Shown: in pieces, positions 60,601 through 64,000 of the stretch
How the letters are laid out: each line of letters begins with the position of its first letter
Position numbering within the stretch: the first letter of the stretch is position 1
Source of the DNA: Vitellaria paradoxa
Lineage: Eukaryota; Streptophyta; Magnoliopsida; Ericales; Sapotaceae
DNA length: 64,000 bases
Direction: 5' to 3'
NCBI GenBank assembly: GCA_019916065.1
Contig: CM034239.1
Span: 36,542,419-36,606,418, forward strand
Program-made: the position numbers and the translations under genes
Notes under the pieces: model-generated
What the model was told of the DNA's origin: nothing
Databases searched by the model: none
The model's input: the letters and a program-made list of their open reading frames with translations, nothing else

Positions 60601-63210
60601 ATACTTGTTCTTATAGAAAATAATATCAAAATCATATGACAAAATCTGTTGGTCTATCACTGCCCACAAGAGTGGCCAACTCAAGTGGTACAATTAAAAC
60701 ATTGAGTCTTCAAGCCTTCAACTCAAATAAATGTTAATATGATATGCTTCTATACATATATATATATATATATAACAAAATAGCGATTGTCATTTATTTT
60801 GACCTTAAATTCAGGAAAAAGATAAAAAAAAGAAAACAACAGGTGGCATTTTTTATATGGTGTATATAATATTACTAGCATGGAAATATTACTAACATGG
60901 AAATATTAATTTGATAATTTAATTATTGAAATGAGTGGGAAATCAAATAGCATCAATTTTAGAAGTATGTAATTAGCATAATATATATATATCAATACAA
61001 GCTATTCCGTACATTAATTCTTGAACGAGAAAGAAAAAACTATACAAAAGGAAGCACAGTGTGGAATGGAAAAATTAACTGGAGCCTGAAAATTTAGAAG
61101 TTCTATGTACTTGACCTGTAAAGCCGGGAGTTTGGTTGCCCAATGGACATAGGATGTCATCCTCACACTTGACATTTGGCCACTTATCACAGACACATCC
61201 TCCACCCCATCTGGGTAGCCCATAATACTTAATTTCTCACCAGGCGCTGGTATGTCCCCAAACTCTAATTGCTTAGTTTCTTTCCAAAATTTATCATCTT
61301 TAATTGTCAGCATTGCTGTAACATCAGACAAAGAAGACCACCACTTAAAATTGAAATACATTAAGCCCATCTCATAATTCTTCAATAGGTTTTAATATCA
61401 TAAAAAGAAAAAGGGATATTAGTTGAAATTGCAAATTACAAGGCATTAAAATAATTTTATTATAATAATAATAATATCGTGGATCAATAAGTTAATAATA
61501 AAAAATCTATTAGAATGACTTTTAATTGTGGCAGTATTATTTTTGCATCGTTCTGGTTGAGTTTCTAGCGTTTATGTTCTAGGGTAAATGAAGGCAAAAC
61601 TTTAATCATACCAATATCACACTCGGGGGCAACAGCAAGCACGGTAGCCACGTAAAGTGTATCAGAGTTGTGTTTCTTGATCTCCACGCGAGTGTGGTGG
61701 TCCACTGAATGAGCACATGTTAAGATTCTCCTTCCCTTTATAATAAACCCACTGCTACAAGAGTGTGCTTGCTCCCTTTTCCATGGGGATGAGAAATTGA
61801 GTTCCACTGAAACGCAGACCACCTTCACCACTGCATCCAATAATGGCCTTGCAATCTACAAATCAAAAAAATATATATATATACAGAATAAGCTAACCCA
61901 CAACAGTCAGTGCTGTAGTCAAATATTATATAAATTGTAAATAATATTACAAATCAGAATTATTTTTTTCTTGTAAAAGCTCTCATGTACTAAAGATTCA
62001 GTTTTGTAAGTTATATTATTTAAAGTGATTCAACTACAATTAAACTCTTCTTGGTCTTTTCTGGCAAATAGTTCTTGTTGGTGGCAATGCTCAACAAGTC
62101 ACTTTTCTTAAAAGAACTCAAATTCCTCCAAAATTCTAGTTCAACCCCATAACTCCAAAAACTATTTGCCGCCGCGAACGACAGACCCGATTGAAATAAA
62201 TATTCCAAAATTAATCACCCATGGCGACTCTATTCAAGCTCTCTCACGGTTTATAAGGACTTCCTAACTATAGTACAGCCGCCTCCACTCAGAAAAGGTG
62301 TAGAAATTATTTTAATTTTTTTAAATTATATAATAAAATAAAATAATTTTTGAAAACATCTTGTCCACGAGTTAAGATTTAACGGTTAAAAATTAATTTT
62401 TTTTATTTAATAATTGAGATTATTTTTATATTTTTAATTCCCGCTCAATTCTTATTTTAGTGGACTCTACTACTATTTATCTTATAAAATAATTTGAATT
62501 TTTTAAATTTCATCATATTTCAAGACAGAAATCAAATACAAATTAAAACTACCAATTTAAACTATATCCAATTAAGTTGAATCTTCTAAATTAAAGTAAC
62601 ATAATTTGTATTTTCTTTTATCATACTTATTAAAGATTAATTAGAGAGAGACCGAGACTCATGTAATAACTGTTAGGATCTAAATTATAAATTATCATAT
62701 TTTTTTTATTTAAATTTTTTACCCAAAACTTTAATTATATAGAAATTTAATACAAATTTTATGCAGAGTGGCATAAACACATGTATATATATAATTAACA
62801 ACAATACTTACACCGCCAGAAAACTTCTGTAGGAGCATAGTCTTGAGGGTATCCCATCTAGATACTTCTTCTTCTTCTTGTCCACCGTCGGCACCGTCTT
62901 GTTCATTGTCGACATTATTGTCATATTGTTGGCCCCAAAATAACGAAGTTTTTGCTAGCGAAGAAGAGATGGCTTCTCGGATGGTGAAAAGTCGACCAGA
63001 ACTATAACTAGAAGAAGAAGCAGGATTGCAGAAAACGCTCTTGTTTTGAATAAGCAATGGGGTAAGTGGGCGTCTGCGTCGTTTTGGTGACGATGGAATA
63101 CTTGATAAAAAGGACTGTGGAAAGGTTTTCTTTCTACCTCTGAAGTCAGTAGTGGTAAGCTTTACCAGATCAGGACCAGCAGTAGAAGCCATATACGGGA
63201 CAGCGTACAT
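57693..63210 (-). CDS. DEG2-like Do-type serine protease with PDZ region, divergent paralogue
   Basis: Ten exons on the minus strand: 63,210-62,812; 61,855-61,612; 61,315-61,116; 60,386-60,221; 59,981-59,790; 59,605-59,373; 59,285-59,208; 59,122-59,066; 58,950-58,846; 57,800-57,693. All phases join, giving 593 residues, near the usual DEG2 length. The ATP-independent trypsin-like protease acts on photodamaged chloroplast proteins in the known family. The N-terminus is Ser/Arg-rich and transit-peptide-like. Catalytic triad: His182 in GRRILTCAH, Asp213 in APECDIAML, Ser291 in [10 protein letters not shown]. The PDZ region follows ([37 protein letters not shown]), then [14 protein letters not shown] [14 protein letters not shown], and the end [12 protein letters not shown] recalls DEG2 closely. 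Odd points: the conserved DAAIN before GNSGG is replaced by VSVALKH, and two loops are shorter. Substrate specificity may therefore differ. The codon at 63,282 is GTG, so ATG 63,210 is preferred. Confidence 0.9.
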
Positions 63211-64000
63211 GATCCTTAAAATTTCTTTCTTCCGAGGAATTTGATTAATTAATTTCTTTATAAGTATATAACGCCAAGCCACACCTGCACTTGATTAAGT
63301 AAATACAATTTATTTATTATTCAAAATTTTAAAATATGCTTAATAATTTCTAATAATTCATATATATTATTTTAAAGAGATTGTTTTGCATCTCCATTAG
63401 AATTGTAATTCAAAAGTGACAGATGACTACTAAAACTTGCCTAGGAGATCTAAAAATGATAAATATAATTTAATTATATATGGATATACTTAAAGTTAAT
63501 TGTCTAGGAGAGATAAGAATTGAAAAAAAATTGAAACAACGCGGATATATTAAAGCACACATTCTTTACAAAATAATATTCTTTATATTAATTAATTTAA
63601 AAATCCAAAAGACCAGCTTTCAAAAATATTTAACAATTGAACAAATAATTTTATTTTCATAATTTAGAAACACTTATACACATCCCAGGTAAAATTTAAT
63701 ATTTGAATAAATATTTTGAACTTACATTTTCTAAATTGAATTCTTACTTATTAATAGAAGTGTCTCAATTGTTGGTATATTCATAATTAATATATGTTAA
63801 TATTACAAGATAATCAAGATTGTTTGTCACTTAATTATTAAAAACAAAAAAATAAAAAACCTGCATATATGATTGTGGCTGCTCTTATTGAGTTCTTCGC
63901 TGCAATAAGAAAACAGGACAGAAGTTAATACAAAGACTATTCCACAATAGGAACCAAAACAGTATACCTAAAATTAACTTAATTAGGCAACAAAAATCTA
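63211..64000 (-). promoter_or_regulatory. Protease gene upstream region
   Basis: The minus strand has a TATA-like TTATATACTTATAAAG at about 63,255-63,272, some 50-60 bases before the ATG at 63,210. The rest is AT-rich with no recognisable gene to the end of the window. Confidence 0.4.

Noticed and set aside
60665..60730. tRNA-like head (TGGCCAACTCAAGTGG ... CCTTCAACTC) in protease intron 3
   Set aside because: The B box is poor and there is no SINE body; the resemblance may be chance.
63211..63282. Upstream extension of the protease to 63,282
   Set aside because: The codon there is GTG; the first ATG in frame is at 63,210, and the extra residues do not look like a transit peptide.
1..64000. 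CRISPR array, bacterial operon or integrated virus
   Set aside because: The direct repeats seen are tandem satellites or LTRs without unique spacers, and all reverse transcriptases belong to plant Ty3/gypsy or LINE families.

Overview
The window is a stretch of plant nuclear DNA, most likely from a eudicot. It is AT-rich, its genes are split by GT-AG introns, and most of its length is retrotransposon and transposon sequence. The host genes resemble familiar plant families: a plant RRP42 exosome subunit, a mitochondrial-type P-class PPR protein, a chloroplast DEG2-like protease and a CYP71-like P450 remnant. I see no bacterial operon, CRISPR array or rRNA gene.

Layout. 1-3.0 kb holds no intact gene, only a LINE relic. 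3.08-6.75 kb (+) is a seven-exon RRP42 gene with a long inverted-repeat element in intron 3 and an Au-like SINE in intron 5; exon 6 carries a one-base frameshift. 9.1-9.6 kb (+) is a broken cytochrome P450. 10.0-11.6 kb (-) is an intronless PPR gene, also broken by one extra base. 11.9-12.8 kb is a degenerate array with a ~130-bp period. 14,685-25,284 is a minus-strand Ty3/gypsy chromovirus (Tekay/Del-like) with 5-bp target duplications GTCCC. It has lost everything from mid-RT to the polypurine tract, and a 3,790-bp TG...CA block flanked by TTTTA has landed inside its left LTR. 26.5-41.7 kb is a jumble of three Athila-type fragments: two on + and one on -, the last with a ~3.0-kb tandem duplication of its 3' part. 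41.7-47.5 kb is a decayed Tat-lineage element (gag, PR, RT, RNase H, archaeal-type RNase H, integrase zinc region), with a 78-bp tandem array at its 3' side.

50,276-56,626 (+) appears to be a three-exon gene for a 94-residue basic protein ending in a CaaX box. It has a TATA box, and its 5.7-kb first intron is filled by a CACTA DNA transposon (51,386-55,186, 3-bp duplication ATA) and LTR-like sequence. Fragments related to its exon 2 and introns lie upstream at 48.1-48.8 kb. 57,693-63,210 (-) is a ten-exon DEG2-like serine protease with an apparently complete His-Asp-Ser triad and PDZ region.

The genes do not form a functional cluster. The main interest lies in the uncharacterised CaaX-tailed small protein, the divergent DEG2 paralogue, the two single-base frameshifts in otherwise conserved genes, and the datable layers of nested transposons.
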